Shown: positions 44,515 through 52,811 of the stretch, one piece after another | Numbering within the stretch: the stretch's first letter is position 1 | Layout: the number at the start of each line of letters is the position of its first letter | DNA from: Mycolicibacterium brisbanense | Lineage (GTDB): Bacteria > Actinomycetota > Actinomycetes > Mycobacteriales > Mycobacteriaceae | Direction: 5' to 3' | Assembly (NCBI RefSeq): GCF_001570425.1 | Contig: NZ_BCSX01000004.1 | Coordinates: forward strand, 62,001 to 126,000 | DNA: 64,000 nt | Made by a program: the position numbers and the translations under genes | The notes under the pieces: model-generated | Seen by the model: only the letters and a program-made list of their open reading frames with translations | What the model was told of the DNA's origin: nothing | Databases searched by the model: none

Positions 44515-45399
44515 TCACCGATTGCGCAGTGAGAGCTGCTGCACCACCACGTCGCCGTTGGACGAGCGAGCGGTGATCTGGGCGACCGCGGCTTCCGGGC
44601 TGTTGGTTTCGGGCACCTGCACATCGGTCGAACCGTTGGACTGTGCCCGGACCAGATACGGCCCGCGTTCGGGCAGCCCGATCGCGACATTGCCGTTGCG
44701 GGTGGTGGCCTCGACGCTGCGCGGGGCGGTGTCGCGGAAGTCCACGGCGATATCGCCGTCAGACGTGCCGGCGACGAACTGCTCGCTCACCGCGATCGGG
44801 TCGCGGGTGATGACCTCGCCGTCCACGGTGTGCACCTCGATCCGCCGTGCACCGCCGAGCAACACGATCTCGCCGTCATTGGTGCGGGCGATCAGCTGGT
44901 CCAGGTCGGCCTGCGCGATGACGGCACCCAAGTCCTGCTCGGTGCGCACGGTCATCCGGCGCGCCTGATCGGGCGGCAGCGCGACGGTGATCTCGCCGCC
45001 GCGGGCCCATTCCAGCATCGGACCGGGGTTGCCGGCGATGGTGAGGCGCGTTTCGCCGCCGACGCTGCTCACCAACAGGTGGTGTGCTCCGCTGTGCGTG
45101 GTGTTGAGCAGGCGCAGATCGGCTTTGGGTTCGCGGGTTTCGCGGTCGGCGGTGATGCGGATCGCGACGGGGATACGCGCGGTGTCGACCACCAGGGTGC
45201 GCATGGCCGAAGGCAATGCCTGGCTGTCGGTGATGACCCGCAGCGCGCTGACCCCCCACGCGGTCACGCCCAGCGCCGCCACGGTCGTGGCGACCACCAG
45301 TGCTGCGATGGCGATCAAGGTCAGGCGAAAGGCGGTGCGCCCGCCCGGGGACAGCTGCGGCGGCTGCGCGGCTATCGGTGGAGGCATGAGGGTCTGCAC
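44515..45399 (-). CDS. DUF4097-type membrane-anchored beta-helix protein
   Basis: This 294-residue protein has a short cytoplasmic N-terminus, one membrane helix (FRLTLIAIAALVVATTVAALGVTAWG) and an extracytoplasmic beta-solenoid with repeated TxDGEI / SxDGDI / TRNGNV / SSNGDV turns. This DUF4097 pattern is found in LiaG and related envelope-stress proteins. It lies directly after a NarL-type regulator gene (43 bp gap), so it is probably co-regulated with or part of that signalling unit. Confidence 0.82.
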   Translation of the reverse strand: MQTLMPPPIAAQPPQLSPGGRTAFRLTLIAIAALVVATTVAALGVTAWGVSALRVITDSQALPSAMRTLVVDTARIPVAIRITADRETREPKADLRLLNTTHSGAHHLLVSSVGGETRLTIAGNPGPMLEWARGGEITVALPPDQARRMTVRTEQDLGAVIAQADLDQLIARTNDGEIVLLGGARRIEVHTVDGEVITRDPIAVSEQFVAGTSDGDIAVDFRDTAPRSVEATTRNGNVAIGLPERGPYLVRAQSNGSTDVQVPETNSPEAAVAQITARSSNGDVVVQQLSLRNR

Positions 45400-45442
45400 G
45401 TTGGAAGTCCTTCCCGGGGTGGAGGTTTGAGGAGAACTCGGG

Positions 45443-46087
45443 CTACGACTCGAGATAGCGGAGCACGGCCAGCACGCGGCGGTTCTCGCTCTCGTCGGGA
45501 GCCAGGTCGAGTTTGGTGAAAATCGAGGCGATGTGCTTCTCGGCCGATCCGACCGAGATGTGCAGCGCGGCAGCGATGGCCGAGTTGGTCCTGCCCTCGG
45601 CCATCAGTTGCAGCACGTCGTGTTCGCGGGGAGTCAGTTGGTCCAGCGCACTGCGCCGGTGGGAACGCACCAAGATCTGTGACACCACCTCGGGATCGAG
45701 CACCGTGCCGCCGCCGCCCACCACGGTGACGGCGTCGAGAAACGCCGGCACGTCGGCCACCCGGTCTTTCAGCAGATAGCCGAAACCCTTTGTGTCCGAG
45801 GCGATGAGGTCGGCGGCGTAGCGCTCCTCGACATAGTGGGACAGGACAAGCACCGCGGAGTCGGGGTTCTGCTTGCGTAACAGCGCTGCCGCGCGGATGC
45901 CCTCGTCGGTGAAGGTGGGCGGCATCCGGACGTCGACGATGGCCAGGTCCGGACGCTTGTCGTTGACCAGGCGCAGCAGGTTGGTGGCGTCGGGTACGCC
46001 TGCGACGACCTCATGCCCGGCGTCGGCGAGGATTCGCTCGATACCGGCCCGCAGCAACGCGGAATCCTCGGCGATCACGATGCGCAT
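45443..46087 (-). CDS. NarL/LuxR-type response regulator
   Basis: This 214-residue regulator has a receiver domain with the phosphoacceptor in LAIVDVRMPPTFTDEG and the Lys in YLLKDRV, then a LuxR-type helix-turn-helix (LTPREHDVLQLMAEGRTNSAIAAALHISVGSAEKHI). Its start overlaps the kinase gene end by 13 bp. It is the LiaR-like half of the system and may control the DUF4097 gene downstream. Confidence 0.92.
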   Translation of the reverse strand: MRIVIAEDSALLRAGIERILADAGHEVVAGVPDATNLLRLVNDKRPDLAIVDVRMPPTFTDEGIRAAALLRKQNPDSAVLVLSHYVEERYAADLIASDTKGFGYLLKDRVADVPAFLDAVTVVGGGGTVLDPEVVSQILVRSHRRSALDQLTPREHDVLQLMAEGRTNSAIAAALHISVGSAEKHIASIFTKLDLAPDESENRRVLAVLRYLES

Positions 46088-47382
46088 GGCAGCACCGCCG
46101 TGACGATCGTCGGTCCGGTGACCGGGCTGGACACCCCGAACGATCCACCGGCCGCCCGCACCCGTTCATCCAGACCCCGTAGGCCCGTGGCGTTCTCGTC
46201 GGTGCCGATCACCGCGCCGCCCGCACCGTCATCGAACACCGACACGTGCAGCACATTCGCCGACGGGTCCCACCGCACCGTGACCACGGCCTGGGTTGCG
46301 TTGGCGTGTTTGGCGATGTTGGTCAGCGCCTCGGCGACGACGAAGTACGCCACAGATTCCACTTCGTCGGGCAGCCGCTGCGGCAGTTCGACGTGCAATG
46401 TCGTTGGCACACCCGAGGTTTCGGCCCGCTGCACCACCGACGATAGGGCGGCGTCCAGCCCGCGGTCGGCCAGGATGGTCGGTGCGATGCCGCGCACCAC
46501 GTTGCGCAACTCCACCAGGGCGCTCTTGGCGTCATCGTGCGCTTCTGAGATCAGGGCCTTTGCGGCGGGCAGATCGCTGTCCAGCTTGGTCTGGGCCAAG
46601 CCGATCGTCATCGCCAGGGACACCAGCCGCGGTTGCACACTGTCGTGCAGATCGCGTTCGATACGGTGCCTTTCGGTCTGGGCCGAGGACACCGCGCCTT
46701 CCCGCGCGTCGGCCAGCGCACTGACCTGATACTGCAACGCCGCGGTGGGCGAGGGCGACAACAGCCACCGGTCGATCGCGGCGTCCAGTGCCGGCGCGAA
46801 AACCAGCACCGCGACCGCGACGGTGAACGCGATGATGGCCAGCAGCCATGCGATCGGTGGCGAGATGAACACCAGGCCGGCCTTGTCGTCACTGTGCCGG
46901 ATGGCGATCGAGGCGGCCGGGCCCAGGAATGCGAAGGCCAGCAGTCCGAAGGCCAGGCCGGTGGCGAGCAGGTCGTAGGTCATCCGCAGGAAATGCTGCG
47001 CCACGGCCTTCCAGAACCGCGTGCCACTGATGTCCAGCCACAGTTGATGCGCCCAACCCTGCAATCCGGTGTAGGGGGAGAGCCGTCGCGGTGGAACACC
47101 GATGCGCAGGCCGAAAACCGCCTCACTGCGGGCGCGTTCCACCCATTCGACCCCGCGCATCAGGTAGACGAACACCACCGTTGCGAGCACGAAGCCGACC
47201 AGCGACGGGATCGACGATATGCCGATGACCATGATCGACAACGGAATCCAGCACCACACCAGTGCTACCGCGGCGCCGGTGATCATCGATGCCGTCGGTG
47301 TCACACCGATGTTGCGCGGTAGTGTGCGGGGCCGGGCGGGTGCGGGAACGACGGGTGGGCCCGTTTCGCTGATTGCGACCAT
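46075..47382 (-). CDS. Sensor histidine kinase (HisKA_3) with membrane sensor domain
   Basis: This 435-residue kinase has four to five membrane helices within a conserved sensor domain (TGLQGWAHQLWLDISGTRFWKA). The DHp motif is ERHRIERDLHDSVQPRLVSLAM, and the ATPase has VAEALTNIAKHANA and a GLRGLDERVRAAGG lid. It pairs with the overlapping NarL-type regulator. TAGGTT six bases before the ATG suggests a leaderless transcript. Membrane-embedded sensor kinases of this type often detect envelope damage. Confidence 0.9.
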   Translation of the reverse strand: MVAISETGPPVVPAPARPRTLPRNIGVTPTASMITGAAVALVWCWIPLSIMVIGISSIPSLVGFVLATVVFVYLMRGVEWVERARSEAVFGLRIGVPPRRLSPYTGLQGWAHQLWLDISGTRFWKAVAQHFLRMTYDLLATGLAFGLLAFAFLGPAASIAIRHSDDKAGLVFISPPIAWLLAIIAFTVAVAVLVFAPALDAAIDRWLLSPSPTAALQYQVSALADAREGAVSSAQTERHRIERDLHDSVQPRLVSLAMTIGLAQTKLDSDLPAAKALISEAHDDAKSALVELRNVVRGIAPTILADRGLDAALSSVVQRAETSGVPTTLHVELPQRLPDEVESVAYFVVAEALTNIAKHANATQAVVTVRWDPSANVLHVSVFDDGAGGAVIGTDENATGLRGLDERVRAAGGSFGVSSPVTGPTIVTAVLPCAS

Positions 47383-47487
47383 GCGTTCAACCTACGAAGT
47401 TGTCGGGCTCGGCGACACAGCGTTTTCCCGCGAACCCCGTGGGGGATATCCCCCGGTCGCACCCGCGCCAAGACGTAGGGTGCGGCC

Positions 47488-48630
47488 ATGGCCACGTCAT
47501 CTACCCCGGATCAGCCTCGGTCCCGTGTCGAGGTGTTGGGCAACATCGGGCCCAATTGGTTCGCCTCTGTGATGGGAACCGGAATCGTGGCGACGGCCGC
47601 GGCCACGCTGCCGATCCAGTTCACCGGTTTGCGCGCCTTCGCAGAAGTGGTGTGGATCATCGCCGCGGTGCTGCTGGTCGCTCTTATCGCGTTGGTCGGC
47701 GGGCACTGGTTGCGTCACCCCACAGTGGCCCGCAGTCATGCGCGCAACCCGCAGATGGCGCACTTCTACGGAGCCGCCCCCATGGCGCTGATGACGGTGG
47801 GCTCCGGCGCCATCCTGGCGGGGCGCGACCTGATCGGCGAGCGGGTCGCGGTCGACGTGTGCTGGGTGCTGTGGACCGCAGGAACGTTGGGCGGTTTGTT
47901 CACCGCGGTCAGCATTCCCTACCTGATGTTCACCCAGCACGATGTCGAGCCCGATGCCGCGTTCGGCGGTTGGCTGATGCCCGTGGTGCCACCGATGGTG
48001 TCGGCGGCCACCGGCGCTCTGCTGATCCCGCACATGGTCCCCGGCACCGGCCGGGCCACCATGCTCTACGGTTGCTTTGCGATGTTCGGGCTGTCATTGG
48101 TGGCAGCCCTGCTGATCATCTCGATGATCTGGAGCCGGCTCACCCACTACGGCACATCGGGCACGGCGCGGGTACCCACACTGTGGATCGTGCTCGGACC
48201 GGTCGGTCAGTCCATCACGGCCGCCGGGCTGCTCGGCACCAACGCGGCGCTGGCCGTCGACCGCGAGATCTCAGCCGGCTTCGGTGTTTTCAGCATTCTG
48301 TTCGGGGTCCCGATGTGGGGCTTCGCGGTGTTGTGGATCGCGTTGGCGACCGGACTGACCGTGCGTACGTTGCGGCGGGGCATGCCGTTCGCGCTGACGT
48401 GGTGGAGCCTGACATTCCCCGTCGGCACGTTCGTCACGGGAACCACGCAATTGGCGGTCCACACCCATCTTCCGGCATTCAAGGTCGCCGCCGTGATCGC
48501 CTACGCCGGGTTGCTGTTCACGTGGTGTCTGGTCGCGGCGCGCACGACGCGGGGCAGCTTGCGCGGCAACCTGTTCCAGCCGCCACCGGCCACCGGTCCG
48601 GTCAAAGCGCACAAGGATCCGGTGCGCTGA
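47488..48630 (+). CDS. TDT/SLAC1-TehA family transporter
   Basis: This 380-residue membrane protein has about ten helices. Signature segments GPNWFASVMGTGIVATAAATL and PMWGFAVLWIALAT match tellurite-resistance/dicarboxylate and anion-channel proteins. Possible cargo includes C4-dicarboxylates, sulfite or other anions. TAGGGT six bases before the ATG indicates a leaderless mRNA. The next gene starts one base after its stop. Confidence 0.87.
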   Translation: MATSSTPDQPRSRVEVLGNIGPNWFASVMGTGIVATAAATLPIQFTGLRAFAEVVWIIAAVLLVALIALVGGHWLRHPTVARSHARNPQMAHFYGAAPMALMTVGSGAILAGRDLIGERVAVDVCWVLWTAGTLGGLFTAVSIPYLMFTQHDVEPDAAFGGWLMPVVPPMVSAATGALLIPHMVPGTGRATMLYGCFAMFGLSLVAALLIISMIWSRLTHYGTSGTARVPTLWIVLGPVGQSITAAGLLGTNAALAVDREISAGFGVFSILFGVPMWGFAVLWIALATGLTVRTLRRGMPFALTWWSLTFPVGTFVTGTTQLAVHTHLPAFKVAAVIAYAGLLFTWCLVAARTTRGSLRGNLFQPPPATGPVKAHKDPVR

Positions 48631-48631
48631 C

Positions 48632-49525
48632 ATGCAGATCGGGATGACCATGCCGGTGATGGAACCGGACCTGGATGCCGCCCTGCTCAAGTCGTGGGCG
48701 AAAACCGTGGACGACGGGCCGTTCTCGTCGCTGTGCTGGGGTGAGCGCATCGCGTTCGACAACCCCGACAGCCTCACGCTGCTGGGAGCATTGTCGGCCT
48801 GGACCGACCGCGTGCAGTTGATCACCACCGTCATCGTTCCGCAGTTGCACGATCCGGTGATGTGCGCGAAAGCCCTGGCCACCGGCGATCTGCTCAGCGG
48901 TGGCCGGCTGACCGTGGGCATCGGCATCGGGGGCAGGCACGAGGACTATCACGCGGTAGGTGCGGACCCGACGACCCAGACCATGCGCGGGATGGCCGAG
49001 CGGGTCGAGATCATGCGTCGGGTGTGGGCCGGTGAGAAGGTCACCGATTCGGTGCTGCCGGTCGGCCCGGCGCCGGTACGGGCAGGTGGGCCGGCGCTGT
49101 TGGTGGGCACCATCGGTCCGAGAACAGTGCGCAGCGCAGCGTCGTGGGCCGACGGACTGGCAGGCATCACAATGGATCTCGATACCACCAAGCAGAACGA
49201 GTTGTTCGATGTCGCCCGCGACTCCTGGGCACAGGCCGGCAAGCCGGTGCCGCATCTGGCGACGTCGTTCTGGTTCGCCGTGGGCTCGGCCGACGCCGCG
49301 CGCGATCAGGTCCGCAGCCATCTGCGGCGCTATATGAACTGGATCCCAGGCGACTACGTCGATGCGATCGCCCCCACCACCGGCTGGGCCGGTTCGCAGG
49401 ACGAGTTGGCGGATACCTTTCGTCGGTTCGCGGCCATCGGTACCGACGAGCTGCATCTGATCCCGACGAGTTCGGATCTCGATCAGGTACGCAAAGTGGC
49501 CGAGGTGGTGGCCGACTTCGCTTGA
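48632..49525 (+). CDS. Luciferase-like (LLM) flavin/F420-dependent oxidoreductase
   Basis: This 297-residue protein has the bacterial-luciferase barrel with RVQLITTVIVPQLHDPVMCAKALATGDLLSGGRLTVGIGIGGR. In mycobacteria most such proteins use F420 or FMN. It is immediately downstream of the TDT transporter and probably co-translated. The substrate is not identifiable. It converges with an MFS gene four bases away. Confidence 0.87.
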   Translation: MQIGMTMPVMEPDLDAALLKSWAKTVDDGPFSSLCWGERIAFDNPDSLTLLGALSAWTDRVQLITTVIVPQLHDPVMCAKALATGDLLSGGRLTVGIGIGGRHEDYHAVGADPTTQTMRGMAERVEIMRRVWAGEKVTDSVLPVGPAPVRAGGPALLVGTIGPRTVRSAASWADGLAGITMDLDTTKQNELFDVARDSWAQAGKPVPHLATSFWFAVGSADAARDQVRSHLRRYMNWIPGDYVDAIAPTTGWAGSQDELADTFRRFAAIGTDELHLIPTSSDLDQVRKVAEVVADFA

Positions 49526-49529
49526 GTCT

Positions 49530-50957
49530 CTAGTGGGACAGCCCGACCGTCGCCACCAACGGGCCCGGTCTGGGTTTCAGGACGACGCTGAACACCAAGG
49601 CGACCGTACCGATGGCCATACAGACCCAGAACGCGTGCTGAAAGGTCGTATCGGTGCCGGACCCGACAATCGGTCCTGCCCAGGCGAATCCGAGTGACGC
49701 GCCGATGCCGTAGCTGGCGTTGGCGATGCCCGGCAAGGCGCCCGGCTCCTCGTCGGAGGCCTGGATGACGCCCAGCGAGCTCATCGCCGTCAACAGCACG
49801 GCGTTGAACGCCAGCCCGTAGAGCACCATCAGTCCGATGAAGACGTTCTCCTGTTTGGCGAACACCGCCAGCAGGGCAGTAACGGCAACGGAGAGCACGA
49901 TTCCCGCCCGCAGCACGGTGACGAACCCGATGCGGACCGCGAGTCTGCCGACGAACGGGCCGGCGATGACCTGGACGATCGACGCCGGCGTGAGGAACAG
50001 CAGTGCCGTCATGGTGGCGTTGTGGCCGAAGCCCGAGTCGGTGTCCTCGGCCAGCGTAGGAACCAGGAAGCCAGTGACCACCATGAAGGAACCCATCACC
50101 AGGATGGTCACGATGATCAGCGGCCACGCCTCACGTGAGCGCATGTGTTTGATGGCCATCAGCGGGTGCGCCACCCGGCTGTCGACGACGACGAGCGCAA
50201 TCAGGGCGAGCACGGCGACGGCGATCCACATCAGCGCGGACCCCGAGGTCCAGCCCTGGTGACCGCCTGCGCCGAAGAACAGGTCGATGCCCGCCGCTGT
50301 CAATGAGATGAGCGCCGCACCCAACCAGTCCATCCGGCCCGTCGAACGGCTGCCGGGATCATCGGAAGGCACTGATTTCCAGGCGAATCCGAGCCCGAGC
50401 AGACCCACGACGAGGATCAGTACGAAGATCGACCGGAAGCCGAGATGATCGACCATCAGTCCGCCCAGAAGGGCGTCGCCGCCGGCCACGCCGCCGTTGA
50501 TCGAGGAGATCACGCCGCAACACACGCCGAACATCGGGCCACTGAGTCGCTCACGCATGATGAGGAACGCCAGCCCGAAGGTGATGTTCGACCCACCTTG
50601 CAAGGCGCGGCCCAGCACGAACAGCGGCAACGAGGTGGACACGATGCACAGCACCGTGCCGAGGCACAGCACGATCATGATGGCGAGCAGCACGCGTTTG
50701 CGGCCGATGTAGTCGCTCCACCGGATCAGGACCACGTTGGCGATGGCCCCGGCGAGGTAGAAGTACGTCGACATCGCCACGAATGCATTGGGACCCAGCT
50801 CGGCGGTGATGGCGTGGTAGGCCGGCGCCACCATGGTGGCGTTGAGCTGAAACGAGATCACCGACGCGACGAGCGCGGCAACCATGAACACGATCTGGCG
50901 TTGCGAGAGCGCGGTGCCGCCCGCGTCGGGTGACGTGGCGACCGGGGGCTGGCTCAC
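49530..50957 (-). CDS. MFS transporter (DHA2 type), possibly part of the hydroxylase/glycosyltransferase operon
   Basis: This 475-residue transporter has 14 probable helices. The N-terminal segment VASVISFQLNATMVAPAYHAITAELG and the RWSDYIGRKRVLL motif A are typical of the family. The GTG start lies 37 bp after the prolyl-hydroxylase stop on the same strand, so read-through from that operon is plausible. It may export a metabolite or drug; a role with the hydroxylase is inference. Confidence 0.85.
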   Translation of the reverse strand: MSQPPVATSPDAGGTALSQRQIVFMVAALVASVISFQLNATMVAPAYHAITAELGPNAFVAMSTYFYLAGAIANVVLIRWSDYIGRKRVLLAIMIVLCLGTVLCIVSTSLPLFVLGRALQGGSNITFGLAFLIMRERLSGPMFGVCCGVISSINGGVAGGDALLGGLMVDHLGFRSIFVLILVVGLLGLGFAWKSVPSDDPGSRSTGRMDWLGAALISLTAAGIDLFFGAGGHQGWTSGSALMWIAVAVLALIALVVVDSRVAHPLMAIKHMRSREAWPLIIVTILVMGSFMVVTGFLVPTLAEDTDSGFGHNATMTALLFLTPASIVQVIAGPFVGRLAVRIGFVTVLRAGIVLSVAVTALLAVFAKQENVFIGLMVLYGLAFNAVLLTAMSSLGVIQASDEEPGALPGIANASYGIGASLGFAWAGPIVGSGTDTTFQHAFWVCMAIGTVALVFSVVLKPRPGPLVATVGLSH

Positions 50958-50994
50958 GATCGCATCGTAGGTGCGGCGACCTGCGCATGTAGCG

Positions 50995-51603
50995 TTATTG
51001 ACGCGCTCCGTGGTTCATCCTGGCCCATGTCGTCAGGGCGATCTTGCGGCCCTTGCGTACCTGCCGCGCCACATGGTCCATCGCGGGATCCGGAGATCCG
51101 TCTGGCGCCAGGTTCTTCCAGGCCAGCAGGCGACCCGCGCGGGCGGCCACACTGAGGTGAAGGTGCGGAAACCAGGTGCTTCCGCCTACGTCGGGCGAGT
51201 GCAGGTACAGCAGTACGGTGGTGGCGCGTTCACCGCCCGGCTCGGCCGCGAACAACCCCGCGTCGTGGTGGCGTTTGAAGCCTGTGCGGTACCCGTAACG
51301 TAATGCCTGCCAGTATTCGAGGCGTGCCGCGTCGACGTCGAGCGCGGTGCACACCGCCGATTCCAGATCGGCCAGCCGTGGCCTCAACTCATCGGGAAAC
51401 CAGTACTGCGTGGTCGATTCGCTGGTCCGGCGCGACGACTGGAAGGATTTCAGATGGCCGGCCGGTGAGCGTGAGACCACCGAACTGCGCCGCCACAACG
51501 CAAACTCGAGTCCTTCGACGAACGCCGCACACTCCTGTGCGGTGAGGAAGTCGTCGTCCCACGCGATGCGGTCGTGCTCCAGGCGTTGCGCGAGCGTGGT
51601 CAT
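50995..51603 (-). CDS. Prolyl-4-hydroxylase-type 2OG-Fe(II) dioxygenase
   Basis: This 202-residue enzyme has the prolyl-hydroxylase layout. Fe(II) ligands are H112-x-D114 (RHHDAG) and H177 (PAMDHVA), with K187 (RKGRKIALTTW) to bind 2-oxoglutarate and the GGSTWFP beta-hairpin between. It should hydroxylate proline or a related residue in a protein or peptide. Its ATG overlaps the stop of the GT60 gene (ATGA), so the two are made together. In eukaryotes the same enzyme pair hydroxylates and then glycosylates Skp1 proline. No signal peptide, so it acts in the cytoplasm. Confidence 0.88.
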   Translation of the reverse strand: MTTLAQRLEHDRIAWDDDFLTAQECAAFVEGLEFALWRRSSVVSRSPAGHLKSFQSSRRTSESTTQYWFPDELRPRLADLESAVCTALDVDAARLEYWQALRYGYRTGFKRHHDAGLFAAEPGGERATTVLLYLHSPDVGGSTWFPHLHLSVAARAGRLLAWKNLAPDGSPDPAMDHVARQVRKGRKIALTTWARMNHGARQ

Positions 51604-52487
51604 CGAAGGGCGACCAACGGTGTGAGAGTGTGGCTTTCGTACTCCGCGACAGTCCTTTCGGTGCCCAGGACGAGCACGTCGTCGATGTAGTCACCGGCGA
51701 AGAACCGGCGCATCACCGACAGTGATCGCTCGTGCTGGCGGTGCCAGTCGGGATGGTCGTTCCAGTGCGGTATCCGGCCGGCCCGGTCGAAGCAATGCCA
51801 GCCCAGGATGCGGTGCGGGTGATACAGGTCGTACCCGTGGGTATACGCCCGGACGCTGGTCACCACCTCGTCACCGAAGAAGTAGATGCGGGGGCTGAAG
51901 CGGATATCGCGATTGAATTCGCCTGCGGTGAAGATGAAGTGCAGTGACACGAAGTCCGCGACGACGGGTTCGGTGAGGCTCGTCCACCACGGTATGGGTG
52001 TGCTGGCCAGCTTGGTGAGGATGCCACGGTCCCGGCCATAGGGGATGATCCGATACGGCCTTTTACGCCGCGCACCGGGTTCACGTTGGGGGTCGTAGGC
52101 CGGTAGATAGGCCGTCAGCAACGGTTTACGGACACCCTGCTCGTGCAGCTGCCGGTGCATCGCGATCGCCGAATCGTCCCAGCCACGGGCGAACCGGTGG
52201 TGCGAGTCGATGATGAGGGTGTATTCCTCGTCCTGCCAACGTTGTTGGGCCATGGAGCGGGCCCAGTTGCAGCCCCGGCTGCGGTCGGCGTCGATGTCGA
52301 CGATCTCGATCCCCGGCAGCTCCCACACCTCGGGTGGCAGCGACTCGTGCGCGGCGTGCTGCCAGATCACGCACGTACGCAACCGTTCCGGTGCCGCGGC
52401 CTTGCCGTACAGGTCCAGCAGCGTCTTGGGTAGTTCGGTGTCGCGATATGCGGGGATCTGCACGTAGATCCGGGGCAGCCCTGACAT
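51600..52487 (-). CDS. GT60-family GlcNAc-transferase (Skp1 hydroxyproline GlcNAc-transferase homologue)
   Basis: This 295-residue protein has the hallmarks of the GlcNAc glycosyltransferase family GT60 (PF11397). These are IYVQIPAYRDTELPKTL at the N-terminus, RSRGCNWARSMAQQRW, and the DSH metal motif at 94-96 in YTLIIDSHHRFARGWD, followed by KPLLTAYLPAYDP. In Dictyostelium and Toxoplasma this family (Gnt1) adds GlcNAc to hydroxyproline on Skp1. Here it is followed by a prolyl hydroxylase (four-base overlap) and preceded by a small proline-rich protein (two-base gap). There is no signal peptide or membrane helix. Donor and acceptor are inferred. Confidence 0.87.
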   Translation of the reverse strand: MSGLPRIYVQIPAYRDTELPKTLLDLYGKAAAPERLRTCVIWQHAAHESLPPEVWELPGIEIVDIDADRSRGCNWARSMAQQRWQDEEYTLIIDSHHRFARGWDDSAIAMHRQLHEQGVRKPLLTAYLPAYDPQREPGARRKRPYRIIPYGRDRGILTKLASTPIPWWTSLTEPVVADFVSLHFIFTAGEFNRDIRFSPRIYFFGDEVVTSVRAYTHGYDLYHPHRILGWHCFDRAGRIPHWNDHPDWHRQHERSLSVMRRFFAGDYIDDVLVLGTERTVAEYESHTLTPLVALR

Positions 52488-52489
52488 GG

Positions 52490-52759
52490 TCAGCGCGCGT
52501 CGAGTCGTTTGTTGAGCGCGGCGACGTCCCGGCTGAGCTTGAGTAGCTGGCGCATCACCTCGTTGAGCGTGACCTCCTCCAAGACCTTGCATGGATCCGG
52601 CGGAGGAGGCGGCGGTGTTCCGCCCGGGAGTCCTCCGTCGAGATCGTCCAGGACGTAGCGGCGCATGATCTCGATGAGCGTCTCGGGGCGCTCGGCGAGA
52701 TTGATGATCGGCCCGTAAGTGGCGATCACGTGATCGATGACGTGCTGTTCGGAAGGCAT
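52490..52759 (-). CDS. 89-residue protein with six-proline run, candidate substrate of the GT60/hydroxylase pair
   Basis: The protein has two helical parts joined by a Gly/Pro linker. Residues 1-40 are helical (HVIDHVIATYGPIINLAERP, then a charged helix), 42-57 is GGLPGGTPPPPPPDPC, and 58-89 is an amphipathic, coiled-coil-like helix (EEVTLNEVMRQLLKLSRDVA). The only Cys, C57, directly follows the proline run. It is leaderless by promoter geometry and ends two bases before the GT60 start. No homologue is recognised. Position and the exposed prolines make it a plausible substrate or scaffold. Confidence 0.75.
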   Translation of the reverse strand: MPSEQHVIDHVIATYGPIINLAERPETLIEIMRRYVLDDLDGGLPGGTPPPPPPDPCKVLEEVTLNEVMRQLLKLSRDVAALNKRLDAR

Positions 52760-52766
52760 GTGCGAA

Positions 52767-52772
52767 ACGCTA
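52767..52772 (-). promoter_or_regulatory. Leaderless -10 box of the small-protein/GT60/hydroxylase operon
   Basis: TAGCGT on the minus strand fits TANNNT and ends seven bases before the ATG at 52759, where no Shine-Dalgarno exists. The operon therefore probably has its own promoter, separate from the upstream oxidoreductase. Confidence 0.55.
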
Positions 52773-52795
52773 GGCCGCCGAAAGCGCGCTGGATT

Positions 52796-52811
52796 GAGTA
52801 GTGGACTACTC
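52796..52811. promoter_or_regulatory. GAGTAGT palindrome upstream of the GT60 operon
   Basis: GAGTAGTGGACTACTC has perfect 7-bp arms around GG. It overlaps the stop codon of the LLM gene and lies about 37-52 bp before the predicted transcription start, a position suited to an activator. A near-identical perfect palindrome occurs at 58869-58888. Confidence 0.5.
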
